DNA of 64,000 nucleotides from Methylorubrum salsuginis (GCF_900114375.1 NZ_FOSV01000004.1:62001-126000); one strand, 5' to 3'. Shown: positions 51,519-60,924, counted from the first letter of the stretch. Translations and numbers: made by a program. Notes: a model not told the origin generated them from the sequence alone.

Positions 51519-53681
51519 TCATCGCCAGGCCTCTACCATGCGTCGCGCGGCTTGCGGAAACCGCTCCGCATCGAGGGCGAAGGCGGGCGGCCGGGTGCCG
51601 AAGGCGTCCGGATAATACGGATCGCGGGCGAGCAGGGCGCCCCAGCGGCGGCGGAAGCGGGCCTGCTCGCCCGGATCGACCACGGGGATGCGGTTCTGGC
51701 TCTCGTAATGGTGGAGGCAGGCCTCGGCGCAATAGACCGTGCGCAGACCCCGCTCGTGCAGGCGCAGGCACAGGTCGATGTCGTTGTAATTGACCGGATA
51801 GGTCTCGTCGAAGCCCCGGATCGCCTCGAAATCGGCCCGCCGCACCATCACGCAGGCGCCGGTCACCGCGAGGTAGTTGCGGTTGGCCAGGCTCGATCCG
51901 CGGTAGCCCGGATCGTCACCGGGGAAGCCGCGGCGGACATGGTCCGGGAGGCCCTCGCCGAACACGACGCCGACATGCTGGAGCGTCCCGTCCTCGAACA
52001 GGAGCCGGGGGCCGACCGCGCCGACGCCGGGGATGGCGAGCAGGGCCAGCATCGCCTCGATCCAGTCGGGCGTGACGATGTCGACGTCGTCGTTGAGGAA
52101 GAGGAGCACCTCGCCGGCGGCCGCACCGGCGCCGAGATTCATCTTGGCCGCGATGTTGAAGACCGGATTCGGCCACGTCACCGTGCGGGCGCCGTGACGC
52201 TCCACCGCCGCCTTCGTCTCGGGCCGCAGGTCGCCGTTGTCGACCGCGACGATCTCGATGTTCCCGTAGGTGCCGGTGGCCCGGATGCTGGCGAGGCAGG
52301 CGGCCAGGAGATCGACTTTTTGCCCGCCGATGGTGCTGTCGCGCCCCGCGGTCGGAATCACGATCGAGACGAGCGGGCGCGCCGCGAGGGGCCGGCGCAC
52401 GGCGAAGGCGCCCGGCCCGAGGCGGCGCGCGGTGCCGGCGCCGCCCGCGCGGGTGCCCAGCGCCCGCAGGGCCGCCGCGTCGTCGAGGGCCGCGCCCGCG
52501 GGGCGGTGGGCGAGCACCTGCGCGATGTGGCCGACCCGCGCCTCGTCCGCGGTGAGCCGCAGGACGAGATCGTAATCGAGCGCGCCCGCACAATCCGGCC
52601 GGAAGCCGCCGAGCGCGCGCACCCGCTCGGTGCGGGCGAGGGCGGGGCGGCCGATGAAGAAGGCGGCCTCCAGCGTCTCGGGCGACCAGTCGGGCTTGAA
52701 ATGCGGGTCGGTCCGGGCACCCTCGGGGGTGAGCCGGTCCTCGTCGGCATAGACGAGGTCGAGGCCGGGCTCGGCGGCGATTCTGCGGGCGAAAGCCAGG
52801 AGGGCGTGGGGCGCAAGCACGGCGCCGGGCTCCAGCACCGTCACATAGGCCCCCTGTGCTGCCGCCAGGGCCGCCTGCAGGGCCGCCGCCTCGCCGGGGG
52901 CGTCCGGGCGGCAGGGGCGCATGCGCGGCTCGTCGGCGGGAGGGGGCGCCTCGGTCGCGAGGCACATCTCCCAGTCGGGATAGGCCTGCGCCCGCAGGCT
53001 CGCGAGGGTGGCCGTGACGCGATCCGCCTCGGCCGCGCGCGCGGCCATCAGCACCGAGACCGTCGGCCGGGCGGGCAGCGCGCGCACCAGCGCCCGCATC
53101 CGCTCCGTGGAGGGGAGCGCGGGTGCCTCCACCGCGGCGATCCAGTCCGCATAGGTGGCGGGTGGGGGGGCGGTCGCCCCGGCGCGGGTGAGGCGGCGAA
53201 CGATCTCGCCCGGCGGCACCGTGCGCAGCAGGCCGAAGGCCCGCCGCAGGAGCCGCAGGGGCTTGCGCTCCGAAGGCGGCAGCCGTTCGAGGATTCGCCG
53301 GGCCCGGTACAGCCCGGCGGCGGCGCGGCCCACCGGCTCGACCGAGACCGCATCGAGCCGGAACCGCGCGCCGCCGGGCTCGATGTGAAGCGCGCGGGTG
53401 GCCGGCGGCAGGCGGATCAGGTCGTCGGTGCCGGGCCCGGACGGGAGCGGGGTCAGCCGGTAGCGGCGCGGCGCGTCGAGCCCCTCGGCCTCGACGGCGA
53501 GCACGGGGGCCGCCCCCTCGTGGCGGCAGCGGATGCGCACCCGCCCGCCCGACAGGCCCGCGACCGTGGCGGCGGGGCCCAGCGCCAGCACCGGAGCGGG
53601 GCCGGTCGCGATCCACGCGCCGTCGGCCGCGCGATGCAGGTCGCGCAGGGCGTGGAGGCCGAGCGCCTCGCCACGCCTCAT
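51519..53681 (-). CDS. Two-domain family 2 glycosyltransferase
   Basis: The 720-residue protein starts at ATG 53681. The first 165 residues are an Ala/Arg-rich beta-type domain I do not recognise. A first GT-A-like domain follows (about 200-400: PTVSVLMAARAAEADRVTAT, DLVYADEDRLTPEGARTDPH, FKPDWSPETL), then a second GT2 domain (about 435-700: PLVSIVIPTAGRDSTIGGQK, FNIAAKMNLGAGAAAGEVLL, FLNDDVDIVTPDWIEAML, CLRLHERGLRTVYC). The DDVD in the second domain is the nucleotide/metal site. Such large proteins assemble surface polysaccharide. It heads the deoxy-sugar operon. Confidence 0.9.
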   Translation of the reverse strand: MRRGEALGLHALRDLHRAADGAWIATGPAPVLALGPAATVAGLSGGRVRIRCRHEGAAPVLAVEAEGLDAPRRYRLTPLPSGPGTDDLIRLPPATRALHIEPGGARFRLDAVSVEPVGRAAAGLYRARRILERLPPSERKPLRLLRRAFGLLRTVPPGEIVRRLTRAGATAPPPATYADWIAAVEAPALPSTERMRALVRALPARPTVSVLMAARAAEADRVTATLASLRAQAYPDWEMCLATEAPPPADEPRMRPCRPDAPGEAAALQAALAAAQGAYVTVLEPGAVLAPHALLAFARRIAAEPGLDLVYADEDRLTPEGARTDPHFKPDWSPETLEAAFFIGRPALARTERVRALGGFRPDCAGALDYDLVLRLTADEARVGHIAQVLAHRPAGAALDDAAALRALGTRAGGAGTARRLGPGAFAVRRPLAARPLVSIVIPTAGRDSTIGGQKVDLLAACLASIRATGTYGNIEIVAVDNGDLRPETKAAVERHGARTVTWPNPVFNIAAKMNLGAGAAAGEVLLFLNDDVDIVTPDWIEAMLALLAIPGVGAVGPRLLFEDGTLQHVGVVFGEGLPDHVRRGFPGDDPGYRGSSLANRNYLAVTGACVMVRRADFEAIRGFDETYPVNYNDIDLCLRLHERGLRTVYCAEACLHHYESQNRIPVVDPGEQARFRRRWGALLARDPYYPDAFGTRPPAFALDAERFPQAARRMVEAWR

Positions 53682-53914
53682 CGCGGCGCTCCGGCGCGGT
53701 CGATCCGTAGGCGCCTCATCCGATATCGTCCTCCTCCCGTAATCCGCGCCGTGCATCCTCCGTCGAAAGCTGTGAGGCAAGCCCGCCGGATCGGGCGTTC
53801 TGTCATCGAAGCTTCATCGCAAGGCTTCAGATGCTGCCGCGAGGAGCGCCGTCACAACCACCACCCCGTGGCGGTCTCCCGGCTCGCCCCGCCTCCGCGC
53901 AAGGAATCTGGATC

Positions 53915-54580
53915 ATGTCGGCGACGGCAAACGAGGCTTTCGCCGTGAGCGGCAAAGGGTCCGAAAAGGGGGGCGGCAAAGGCTCCGACAAGGGCTCGGA
54001 CAAGGGCGCGAAGGCGGATCAGGACAAGACCGTCAAGCGGTTGCGCCCGCCCGCGGCCAAGAGCGTCGGCTGGGCGCTGGTGCAGGCGGCCCGCCTCCAC
54101 CGGGCGCGGGTCGGCGACCGGCTCGCCGCCCTCGATCTGTTCGCCGGCCAGGAGCAGGTCGTGCAGGCGCTGGCCGCGGCCGGCAGCATGACGATGGGCG
54201 ACCTCGCCGCGACCCTCCGGGTGCGCCCGCCGACCGCCTCCAAGACGATCTCGCGGCTCGCCGCCCTCGGCTTCGTCGAGCGGCGGGCGGAAGCCGGCGA
54301 CGGCCGCATCGTGCGGGTGCGCCTCACCGAGACCGGGCTGGCCAAGGCGGCGGCCATCGAGCGGATCTGGGACGAGGTCGAGGCCGAACTGCTCGAAGGC
54401 TTCGACAACAAGGAGCGGCGGCGCCTGCGCAAGCTGCTGCGTCGGGTCGCCCGCAGCCTCGCCGAGGCCGCGGGCGTGACCGGCCACGAGGCCGATCACG
54501 AGATGGACGGCGAGGCGGACGACGACGAGGCCGACGCCCTGCTCGGCCCCGCCACCGACGGCGTGGCGACGGAAACGTAA
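53915..54580 (+). CDS. MarR-family transcriptional regulator with charged tails
   Basis: The 221-residue protein starts at ATG 53915 after AAGGAA. The MarR winged helix is clear: ALDLFAGQEQVVQALAAAGS, MTMGDLAATLRVRPPTASKT (recognition helix), RRAEAGDGRIVRVRLTETGL (wing). It differs from standard MarR (about 150 residues) by an N-terminal Lys/Gly/Ser tail with repeated KGSDKG units and an acidic His/Asp/Glu-rich C-terminal tail. No obvious operator is seen. The convergent gene at 54587 starts its stop six bases away, so the target is probably elsewhere. Confidence 0.85.
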   Translation: MSATANEAFAVSGKGSEKGGGKGSDKGSDKGAKADQDKTVKRLRPPAAKSVGWALVQAARLHRARVGDRLAALDLFAGQEQVVQALAAAGSMTMGDLAATLRVRPPTASKTISRLAALGFVERRAEAGDGRIVRVRLTETGLAKAAAIERIWDEVEAELLEGFDNKERRRLRKLLRRVARSLAEAAGVTGHEADHEMDGEADDDEADALLGPATDGVATET

Positions 54581-54586
54581 ATCCGA

Positions 54587-54847
54587 TCAATCCTCGTCGT
54601 CGTCCTCGTCGATCTCGTAGACCCGGCGGACCGAGCGGCGCTCGATGACGCGCACCGGGCGCTCCTCGATCTCCTCGACGCGACGGTATTGCCGCACCGG
54701 CCGGTAGCCGTCGCGATAGCCGTCGTCGAGCACGCGGGCGCAGCCGTAGCCGACGCAGGTGCCCCCGCCCCAATCGTAGGCCTGGGCGGGCCCGGCCAGC
54801 AGAGCGGCGGCGCTGGCGCCGGCCAGGATCACGGCAAGCTTGGTCAT
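54587..54847 (-). CDS. Small exported acidic/basic protein, 86 aa
   Basis: The ATG at 54847 opens a signal peptide (MTKLAVILAGASAAALLAGP). The mature segment has GGGTCVGYGCARVLDDGYRD with two cysteines, an Arg/Glu-rich middle (QYRRVEEIEERPVRVIERRS) and the acidic end YEIDEDDDED. It probably lies in the periplasm; the mixed-charge repeat may bind metal or polyelectrolyte. No family recognised. Confidence 0.7.
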   Translation of the reverse strand: MTKLAVILAGASAAALLAGPAQAYDWGGGTCVGYGCARVLDDGYRDGYRPVRQYRRVEEIEERPVRVIERRSVRRVYEIDEDDDED

Positions 54848-55006
54848 CGGCTTCGTCTCCTCAGCGTCAATGGGGCGGACAACGATCGTTTCGGCAAATC
54901 CGTTCCCCGCGCGGGATGGGCGCGGCTCCGCGTCGGCGGGGATGCCATGGCATCCGCCATCGACTAGGAGGACATCCGAGCGGCAGGCCGCGGGAGGAGC
55001 CGGAGC

Positions 55007-55933
55007 GTGGGCGCGCAACCATCCGCCGAGACGGAGCGTGCGGGCGCGCGCGATCCGCGTCGTCTCGTCGGCATCGCCCTGATGTGCGCGGCGCCGATCG
55101 GGTTCGCGAGCCTCGACGCCACCGGCAAGTGGCTCGCGGGCGCGGGCGTCGATCCCCTGCTGACGACCTTCATGCGCTACGCCGTCAACGTCGCGCTGGT
55201 CACGGCCTTCCTCAACCCGGTGACGCGGCCGGGCGTGGCGCATTCGCGGCGCCTGTCGCTGCAGGTGGTGCGCTCGCTGCTGCTGTTCGGCTCCACCGCC
55301 TGCAACTTCCTGGCATTGCGCTCGCTGCAACTGGCCGAGACCGTCTCGATCCAGTTCGCCGCGCCGCTGGCGGTCGCCCTGCTGGCCGGACCCCTGCTGG
55401 GGGAATGGTCGTCGCGGCTGCGGCTCGCGGCGGTGGCGGCGGGCTTCGTCGGCGTGCTGGTGATCGTGCGGCCCGATACGCTCGCGGCCAAGCCCGCGAT
55501 GCTGTTCAGCCTCGGCAACATGCTCTGCTACGCGTTCTACGTGATCGTGACGCGCAAGCTCGCGGCGTACGATTCGAGTGCAACGACGATCTTCTACACC
55601 GGGCTGGCCGGGCTCGCCCTGATGACGCCGCTCCTGCCCTGGATCTGGGCGGCGCCGGGATCGCTTCAGGTCTGGGGGATGCTGGTGGCGGTGGGGCTGT
55701 TCGGCACCGCCGGACACTGGCTCCTGGTGCTGGCGCACGCACGGGCACCCGCGAGCCTGCTGGCGCCGCTGATCTACACGCAGATCCTGTGGTCGGTGCT
55801 CCTGGGGTACGGCGTGTTCGGCGACGTGCCGGGCGCCTGGACGCTCGCGGGCGCGCTCATCATCGTCGCCTCGGGCCTCGTCCTCATCGCCGAGGATTCT
55901 TGGACGAAGAGGAGGGCGAGGCGGCGAGCGTGA
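55007..55933 (+). CDS. DMT-superfamily (EamA) transporter
   Basis: The 308-residue protein has ten predicted membrane helices in two EamA halves. The first begins VGIALMCAAPIGFASLDATG; the first repeat ends near VLVIVRPDTLA, and the second starts AMLFSLGNMLCYAFYVIVTR and ends IIVASGLVLIAEDS. The YxxAFY-type conserved features agree with RhaT/YdcZ-like exporters of small metabolites or amino acids; the substrate is unknown. The start is a GTG at 55007 with GGAGGAG upstream. Confidence 0.88.
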   Translation: MGAQPSAETERAGARDPRRLVGIALMCAAPIGFASLDATGKWLAGAGVDPLLTTFMRYAVNVALVTAFLNPVTRPGVAHSRRLSLQVVRSLLLFGSTACNFLALRSLQLAETVSIQFAAPLAVALLAGPLLGEWSSRLRLAAVAAGFVGVLVIVRPDTLAAKPAMLFSLGNMLCYAFYVIVTRKLAAYDSSATTIFYTGLAGLALMTPLLPWIWAAPGSLQVWGMLVAVGLFGTAGHWLLVLAHARAPASLLAPLIYTQILWSVLLGYGVFGDVPGAWTLAGALIIVASGLVLIAEDSWTKRRARRRA

Positions 55934-55952
55934 ACCCGCCGCCTAAGTGTCT

Positions 55953-56019
55953 CTCACAAAACTCCCGCTGCGCCGTCGCGCCCGGAGAGGACACCGGCTG
56001 TGAACGGCAGTTTTGTGAG
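55953..56019. repeat. Inverted repeat with 11-bp arms
   Basis: CTCACAAAACT (55953-55963) and AGTTTTGTGAG (56009-56019) are perfect reverse complements, 45 bp apart, between the convergent DMT and Gly-rich genes. It could be a bidirectional stop or the remnant of a short mobile element. Confidence 0.5.
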
Positions 56020-56033
56020 GCGCTCTAAGACGC

Positions 56034-56312
56034 TCAGCGGTAGTGGCGGTGACGGCGGTGATGGTGGTAGCCGCGGTGCGAGCGCATCCGGGTGCGGTAG
56101 GCGCGCCGGCCCGGATCGATCCCGAGCACGCCGTTGACGCCGCCGACGGCCCCGCCGACCGCGCCGCCCACCACCGCGCCGATCGGGCCGCCGACGCGGT
56201 TGCCCTCGGCCGCGCCGCGCTGCATGCCGCCGGGCACGCCCTGGGCCTGAGCCTCGCCGGCGAGCGGCATGAGGCAGAGCATCAGCCCTGCAGCGGCGGC
56301 GAGACGGATCAT
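56034..56312 (-). CDS. Small exported glycine-zipper protein, 92 aa
   Basis: The ATG at 56312 begins a signal peptide (MIRLAAAAGLMLCLMPLAGE). The mature protein has a glycine-zipper stretch (GGPIGAVVGGAVGGAVGGVN) that can insert in a membrane, then a basic His/Arg/Tyr-rich tail (RAYRTRMRSHRGYHHHRRHR). The tail may bind metals, peptidoglycan or polyanions. Many alphaproteobacteria carry such proteins without known role. Confidence 0.75.
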   Translation of the reverse strand: MIRLAAAAGLMLCLMPLAGEAQAQGVPGGMQRGAAEGNRVGGPIGAVVGGAVGGAVGGVNGVLGIDPGRRAYRTRMRSHRGYHHHRRHRHYR

Positions 56313-56468
56313 GTCGGCGTTCCCTTCATCCCTGGAGCCCGGGCCCGACGGCACCTCGCGGCCAACGTCCCCGGTCGGGAAGCCAACGAAGCTTGAGCAT
56401 TCCGGTTCCGCGCGGGGCGGGCTTGCCGCCCGATGCCGCCCGATGCCGCCCGCCGGTAACACGGCACG

Positions 56469-56499
56469 AAAAAGCCGGCCTCGCGGGACGAGGCCGGCT
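56469..56499 (-). terminator. Intrinsic terminator of the CYTH-like gene
   Basis: On the minus strand AGCCGGCCTCG and CGAGGCCGGCT form an 11-bp stem followed by a run of T (five A at 56469-56473 on the plus strand). It lies 28 bp after the stop at 56527. Confidence 0.85.
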
Positions 56500-56526
56500 C
56501 CATCGATCCGTTCGGCGTGAACGGCT

Positions 56527-57777
56527 TCAGGTCTGCTGCGTGCGGCGGGGGCGGACCTGCCAGCGCTCGAACGCCTCGGTGACGCCCTCGTCCTTGCTCG
56601 GCTCCTGCGGATTGCGGATCGCCGCGCCGAGCGCCTTCGACAGGCTCTCGATCACGTCGTCGATCCGGGCATCCGGCGGCAGGCGCTCTTCGGCGGGCGG
56701 AGCGCCGGAGGCGGCCGGGGCGGGTTCCGGGGCCTTCGCCTCGACGGGCTTCGCCTCGACGGGCTTCGCCTCGACGGGCTTCGCCTCGACGGGCTTCGCC
56801 TCGGCGGGCTTCGGCTCTTCGGGCTTCGGCTCTTCGGGCTTCGGCTCTTCGGATTTGGGCGCCTCGGCCTTGGCAGGCTCCGGCAACGCGGCTGGCTTCT
56901 CGGGCTCAGCCGCCTTCTCGGGCTCAGCCGGCTTTTCGGGTTCAGCCGTTGTGGGCGGCTCGGGCTGCGGTGCCGGCTCGGGCGCCGCCGCCTTCGGGGC
57001 CTCCGCGGGCTCCTCGGCCTTCGGGGGCTCCGGTTGCGGCGCCGGCTCGTCCGGTCGAGGCTCTTCGGCCTTCGGCGGCTCGGCGGCCTCCTCCGGCTTC
57101 GGCGGTTCGATCGGGGCGAGCAACGCCTCCGGGGCCGCTTGCGGTTCGGGGGCCGCCGCCTCGGCGGGCTTGGCGTCCTCGGCCGGCTTCGGCGGGGTGT
57201 AGGGCTTGGCGGGGGGCGTGGGCGGCCAGGGCGGGATCGTGGAGCGGCTCGATCCGAACCGCGGCTCGATCAGATCCAGCACCGCCTCCAGGGCGGCGTT
57301 GGAGAGCGGCACCTCGCCGGCGGACGGCACGCCGGTCAGCGCGATCGCCTGGCCGTGATAGGCGGCGTCCGTGCTCACCTCGGCACCGAACCAGACCGGC
57401 GGCACGAAGGCCTTGGCGGCCTCGGCCTCCTCGAACACGAGGCTGACGAGATCGAGCCCGGCCGGGCGCACGTAGCGATCGACCAGCGCCTCGTTGCCGG
57501 CCAGCGACACCGCGGTGCGCTCGTAGATCGCCTTGCCGGCGCAGACGTCGAGCAGCGCGTCGCCGTGGGCGCGCGGCACCTCGGTGCGCTCCTCGGCGGT
57601 GGCGCCCTCGGCCCCGGTCACGAGGACGAGGAAGCAGTTGTTGCCTTGCAGCCGCACGAACGAGGTCCGGCCGGCCTGGGGCGCGAAATAGCCCTCGGTA
57701 ATGCGGGCCCCGCCGCGCTCCTTGCGCAGCAGGCGGACCAGCGAGGGCGCCACGAGAAAGCGGCGAACGACACTCAT
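56527..57777 (-). CDS. Degenerate CYTH (triphosphate tunnel) domain protein with long Pro/Glu/Lys tail
   Basis: The 416-residue protein has an N-terminal domain of about 170 residues that follows the CYTH order: RRFLVAPSLV, ITEGYFAPQAGRTSFVRL, ERTEVPRAHGDALLDVCAGK, VDRYVRPAGLDLVSLVFEEA, FVPPVWFGAEVSTDAAYHGQ. The signature EXEXK start is replaced by SVVRR, and several acidic and basic tunnel residues are missing, so it is unlikely to hydrolyse triphosphate in the usual way. A tail of about 210 residues of PEKP/KPVEA-type repeats follows, then a conserved-looking C-terminus (RIDDVIESLSKALGAAIRNP). No signal peptide. Confidence 0.75.
   Translation of the reverse strand: MSVVRRFLVAPSLVRLLRKERGGARITEGYFAPQAGRTSFVRLQGNNCFLVLVTGAEGATAEERTEVPRAHGDALLDVCAGKAIYERTAVSLAGNEALVDRYVRPAGLDLVSLVFEEAEAAKAFVPPVWFGAEVSTDAAYHGQAIALTGVPSAGEVPLSNAALEAVLDLIEPRFGSSRSTIPPWPPTPPAKPYTPPKPAEDAKPAEAAAPEPQAAPEALLAPIEPPKPEEAAEPPKAEEPRPDEPAPQPEPPKAEEPAEAPKAAAPEPAPQPEPPTTAEPEKPAEPEKAAEPEKPAALPEPAKAEAPKSEEPKPEEPKPEEPKPAEAKPVEAKPVEAKPVEAKPVEAKAPEPAPAASGAPPAEERLPPDARIDDVIESLSKALGAAIRNPQEPSKDEGVTEAFERWQVRPRRTQQT
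56735..56854. repeat. 15-bp tandem repeat, eight units, coding
   Basis: Four units of TTCGCCTCGACGGGC, one TTCGCCTCGGCGGGC, then two of TTCGGCTCTTCGGGC and one variant. Each codes five residues (VEAKP or EEPKP) on the minus strand, so changes in unit number keep the frame and change tail length. Confidence 0.9.
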
Positions 57778-57979
57778 ACACTTCCCTCCGGAGCCGGCTC
57801 GCATCCGGCGCGGGCTCCGCTCCGCCGGGGCGGAGGGCGCCGACGGTCCCGAGCCTTCACCAAGTCTTGACCATGGCATTCTTGCGCCAGTGATGGCGCG
57901 CAAACCACCACACGGCAAGCCTTGAGGGCAAAAAGCCGTTGATTTCGTGAGGGTACGGCGAGGATTCGTGGAGCCGACT

Positions 57980-58393
57980 TCAGTCGGCGGGCTCGAAATC
58001 GAGGGAGACGCCGTTCATGCAGTAGCGCAGGCCCGTGGGCGCCGGGCCGTCCTCGAAGACATGGCCGAGATGGCCCTTGCAACGGGCGCAATGAACCTCG
58101 GTTCGGGTCATCCAGTGGCTGCGGTCGAGTGTCGTCTCCACCGCACCCTCCAGCGGCGCGAAGAAGCTCGGCCAGCCGCTGCCCGACTCGTACTTCGTGC
58201 CGCTCTCGAACAGCGGCGCGCCGCACCCGGCGCAGAAGAACGTGCCGGCCCGTTTCTCGGCGTTGAGACAGCTCGTGCCGGCCCGCTCGGTGCCGTGCTC
58301 GCGCAGGACGCGGTACTGTTCCGGGGTGAGGGCGGCGCGCCACTCCTCGTCGGTGCGGGTTTCGGGGGCGCTCAGCGCGTCGCTTCCGGCCAT
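57980..58393 (-). CDS. msrB: Peptide-methionine (R)-S-oxide reductase
   Basis: The 137-residue protein is a full Msr[21 protein letters not shown], two zinc CXXC motifs ([25 protein letters not shown]), [20 protein letters not shown] and the catalytic [11 protein letters not shown]. It reduces methionine-R-sulfoxide in oxidised proteins. A further cysteine in [13 protein letters not shown] could act as the resolving residue, but I am not certain of the position used in this subgroup. There is no signal peptide, so it is cytoplasmic. It stands alone. Confidence 0.95.
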   Translation of the reverse strand: MAGSDALSAPETRTDEEWRAALTPEQYRVLREHGTERAGTSCLNAEKRAGTFFCAGCGAPLFESGTKYESGSGWPSFFAPLEGAVETTLDRSHWMTRTEVHCARCKGHLGHVFEDGPAPTGLRYCMNGVSLDFEPAD

Positions 58394-58490
58394 GACGGTC
58401 TCCGGGGTTCTTGTTCGTTCAAAGGTAGGCGCAGCCGAGAAGGCCCACGAGTGCGGCCCTGCGGCGCGGTCCCGGCTGGTATACCAGATA

Positions 58491-59696
58491 TCAGGCCGCG
58501 GCGCCCACGGTATCGGCCATGCGGGCGCCGCGGCGGCCCAGCGGCTGCACCGGGCGCGTGGTCGAATCGCGGGCGGTCTGGTGCTCGATCTCGGCGTTGA
58601 TCTCGCCGCCGACCAGCACGATGATCGCCGAGATCCACATCCAGGTCATGAAGCCGATCACGCCGCCGAGCGTGCCGTAGGTCTCGTTGTAATTGCCGAA
58701 ATTGGCGACGTACCAGGAGAACAGCAGCGAGGCGATCAGCCAGAGCACGCCCGCCACGAGGCTGCCGGGGCCGACCCAGCGCCAGCGCGCCCGCTCGCGG
58801 CTCGGCCCGTAGCGGTAGAGCACGGCCAGCCCCCCGAGCAGCACCGCGAGCAGGGCTGGCCAGCGCGCCAGCGCGATCAGCCGTGCCCCGTCGCCTAGGC
58901 CGAGGAAGTTGAACACCACCGGCAGCACCACGATGGCGGTCAGCGCCAGGATGACGAAGAGCAAGGCGCCCGCCGTGAAGGTGAGCGAGCGGACGTTGAG
59001 CCAGAAGAAGTTGCGCTTCTCCTCCTCCTCGTAGACCACGTTGAGCGCATCGAACATCGCCTTCATGGCGGCGTTGGCACTCCACAGCGACAGCGTCAGG
59101 CTGGTGAAGAAGGTGACGCCCAGCGTGCCGCCGCCCTTGGCCGCGATGCGCTTCACCTGCTCGCCGATGATCTCGATGGCGCTCTCGGGCAGCACGCCGT
59201 GCAGCAGGGCGAGGTGGACGTTGATGGTGTTCACGTCGGCGATCAGGCCGTAGCAGGTCACCAGCGCGGCGATCGCCGGAAACAGCGACAGCAGCGAGAA
59301 GAAGGTGACGCCGGCGGCCACCGACATCACCCGGTCGCTCAGGAACTCCTGATAGACCCGCACCGCGATGTCCCACCAGCCCGGGGCCGGGATGTCCTTG
59401 GGGTGGTCGGCGTCGCGTCCGCGGTCTCCTTGCGTCGCCGCCACCCAGCGGGCGGCCCGGCCCTCGTGCGAATGGGCGCCGCCGTTGGAGCCGCCCTTGG
59501 ATTTGGGCGCGTCGCGGCCGGCGTCGCGGGGCGCGTCGCCTTCGTCCTCGGCCGGGAGGGCCGTGGGCGCGCGGCGCGGCGCGGCGGCGAGCGCCACCAG
59601 CGCCAGCCCGGCGAAGACGGTCCAGAGGACGGGGGCGGCGGGGGACGGAGGGGTCTCCCCGGCCGGCCGGGGCGTGGGGCTGGGCGAGGCGGACAT
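58491..59696 (-). CDS. YihY/BrkB-family membrane protein
   Basis: The 401-residue protein starts at ATG 59696. One N-terminal helix (about 25-45) is followed by a charged Gly/Asp/Lys-rich region, and then the YihY core of six helices: [60 protein letters not shown], a helix near [38 protein letters not shown] and [20 protein letters not shown]. The motif [20 protein letters not shown] is diagnostic. The family was once proposed as RNase BN; function remains unclear. The extra N-terminal helix is uncommon. Confidence 0.9.
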   Translation of the reverse strand: MSASPSPTPRPAGETPPSPAAPVLWTVFAGLALVALAAAPRRAPTALPAEDEGDAPRDAGRDAPKSKGGSNGGAHSHEGRAARWVAATQGDRGRDADHPKDIPAPGWWDIAVRVYQEFLSDRVMSVAAGVTFFSLLSLFPAIAALVTCYGLIADVNTINVHLALLHGVLPESAIEIIGEQVKRIAAKGGGTLGVTFFTSLTLSLWSANAAMKAMFDALNVVYEEEEKRNFFWLNVRSLTFTAGALLFVILALTAIVVLPVVFNFLGLGDGARLIALARWPALLAVLLGGLAVLYRYGPSRERARWRWVGPGSLVAGVLWLIASLLFSWYVANFGNYNETYGTLGGVIGFMTWMWISAIIVLVGGEINAEIEHQTARDSTTRPVQPLGRRGARMADTVGAAA

Positions 59697-59840
59697 CGGC
59701 TGCGGCAATGTGGACGGCGTGAGTGACCCCGTTCAACGTCACTCAGGCTTGGCCGTTCCCGGTCCGCTCCCGGTCCGCTGGGAACCGAGGGCGGTCCCGG
59801 CGCGTCGGAGGGCCGGAACCTGAGGGAACGGGACGACACC

Positions 59841-60536
59841 ATGGCGGATCAGGCGGCATCGGAGCGGCGCGCGCTCATCGTCGGAGCCTCGCGCGGGCTC
59901 GGGCTGGGGCTCGCCGAAACCTTTTCGGCGCACGGGTGGCAGGTCGTCGCGACGCAGCGTCGATCCACGCCCGATCTGGAGCGACTGACCGGCAAGGGCG
60001 TGCGCGTCGAGACCGCCGACATCGACGACGACGCCTCCGTCGCGGCCCTTCGCCAGCGGCTCGCGGGAGAAAAATTCGATCTCGTCTTCGTGGTGGCAGG
60101 CGTGGCGACCGAAGCGGACAAGCCACTGCACGCGGTCTCCCGCGCGGTGAGCGCGCAGGTCTACCTCACCAATGCGGTGAGCCCGATCCTGTTCGCGGAG
60201 GCTTTCGCCGACACGCTCGCTCCCGGCGGGACGCTGGCCTTCATGTCCTCGGTCCTCGGCAGCGTCGCGCTCAACGAGGATGGCGGCTGGGAGAATTACC
60301 GGGCCAGCAAGGCGGCGCTCAACACCAACGCCCGCAGCTTCGCCGTGCGCCACGCCGAGCGCGATTACGGCATCCTGCTCGTCCATCCGGGCTGGGTCCG
60401 CACCGACATGGGCGGCGCGGAGGCCGACCTCGACGTCGAGACCAGCGTGAACGGCATGGTCGCGGTGATCGAGGCCTTCGCGGGCCGCCGGGACGTGGCG
60501 TATCTCGATTACAAGGGCGAGACGCTGGCGTGGTAG
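59841..60536 (+). CDS. Short-chain dehydrogenase/reductase
   Basis: The 231-residue protein has the classical SDR features: RALIVGASRGLGLGLAETFS (GxxxGxG), VVAGVATEADKP in place of NNAG, and the active site AFMSSVLGSVALNEDGGWEN followed by YRASKAAL. The C-terminal LLVHPGWVRTDMGG supplies the conserved PG. The specificity is unknown; these C-factor-like SDRs act on carbonyls with NAD(P)H. GGGAACGGGA lies before the ATG, and it diverges from the YihY gene. Confidence 0.9.
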   Translation: MADQAASERRALIVGASRGLGLGLAETFSAHGWQVVATQRRSTPDLERLTGKGVRVETADIDDDASVAALRQRLAGEKFDLVFVVAGVATEADKPLHAVSRAVSAQVYLTNAVSPILFAEAFADTLAPGGTLAFMSSVLGSVALNEDGGWENYRASKAALNTNARSFAVRHAERDYGILLVHPGWVRTDMGGAEADLDVETSVNGMVAVIEAFAGRRDVAYLDYKGETLAW

Positions 60537-60546
60537 CCGAATGGCC

Positions 60547-60924
60547 TCAGCGCCGCGGCTCCAGCGGGCGCCCGCGGCGCTCCACCACCACGGCCGGGCG
60601 GCTGCGGCGCTCGACGATGACGGCCCGGGGCGGGGCGCGGTTGGGGCTCACCGGCGCCAGAATGCGCTGCTCGATGCGCTCCGGCATCCGCGGCGGGCGC
60701 GACGCGGCGGCCTGGGCGGCGGCCTCCACGTGCGGACGCACCTCGTCGGAGGGCAGTCCGATCAGCCCGGCGGCGATCTCGACCTGCTGCTCGATGTCGT
60801 CGGCCAGGTCCTGCGCGGCGGCGACCGCCTCGGCCACCGTCGGCGGCTCGCGGCGCACCCGGATCGGCGGCAGGTCCTGGAAGCTCTTGGACGTCTTCTT
60901 CACGGCACGACTCGCGGTGTTCAT
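60547..60924 (-). CDS. Hypothetical protein, 125 aa
   Basis: A soluble protein with a basic N-terminus (MNTASRAVKKTSKSFQDLPP), a helical middle (TVAEAVAAAQDLADDIEQQV, EIAAGLIGLPSDEV) and an Arg/Pro/Val-rich tail (RAVIVERRSRPAVVVERRGR). The middle resembles short helical DNA- or protein-binding segments, but I recognise no family. Its stop is ten bases from the convergent SDR stop. Confidence 0.6.
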   Translation of the reverse strand: MNTASRAVKKTSKSFQDLPPIRVRREPPTVAEAVAAAQDLADDIEQQVEIAAGLIGLPSDEVRPHVEAAAQAAASRPPRMPERIEQRILAPVSPNRAPPRAVIVERRSRPAVVVERRGRPLEPRR

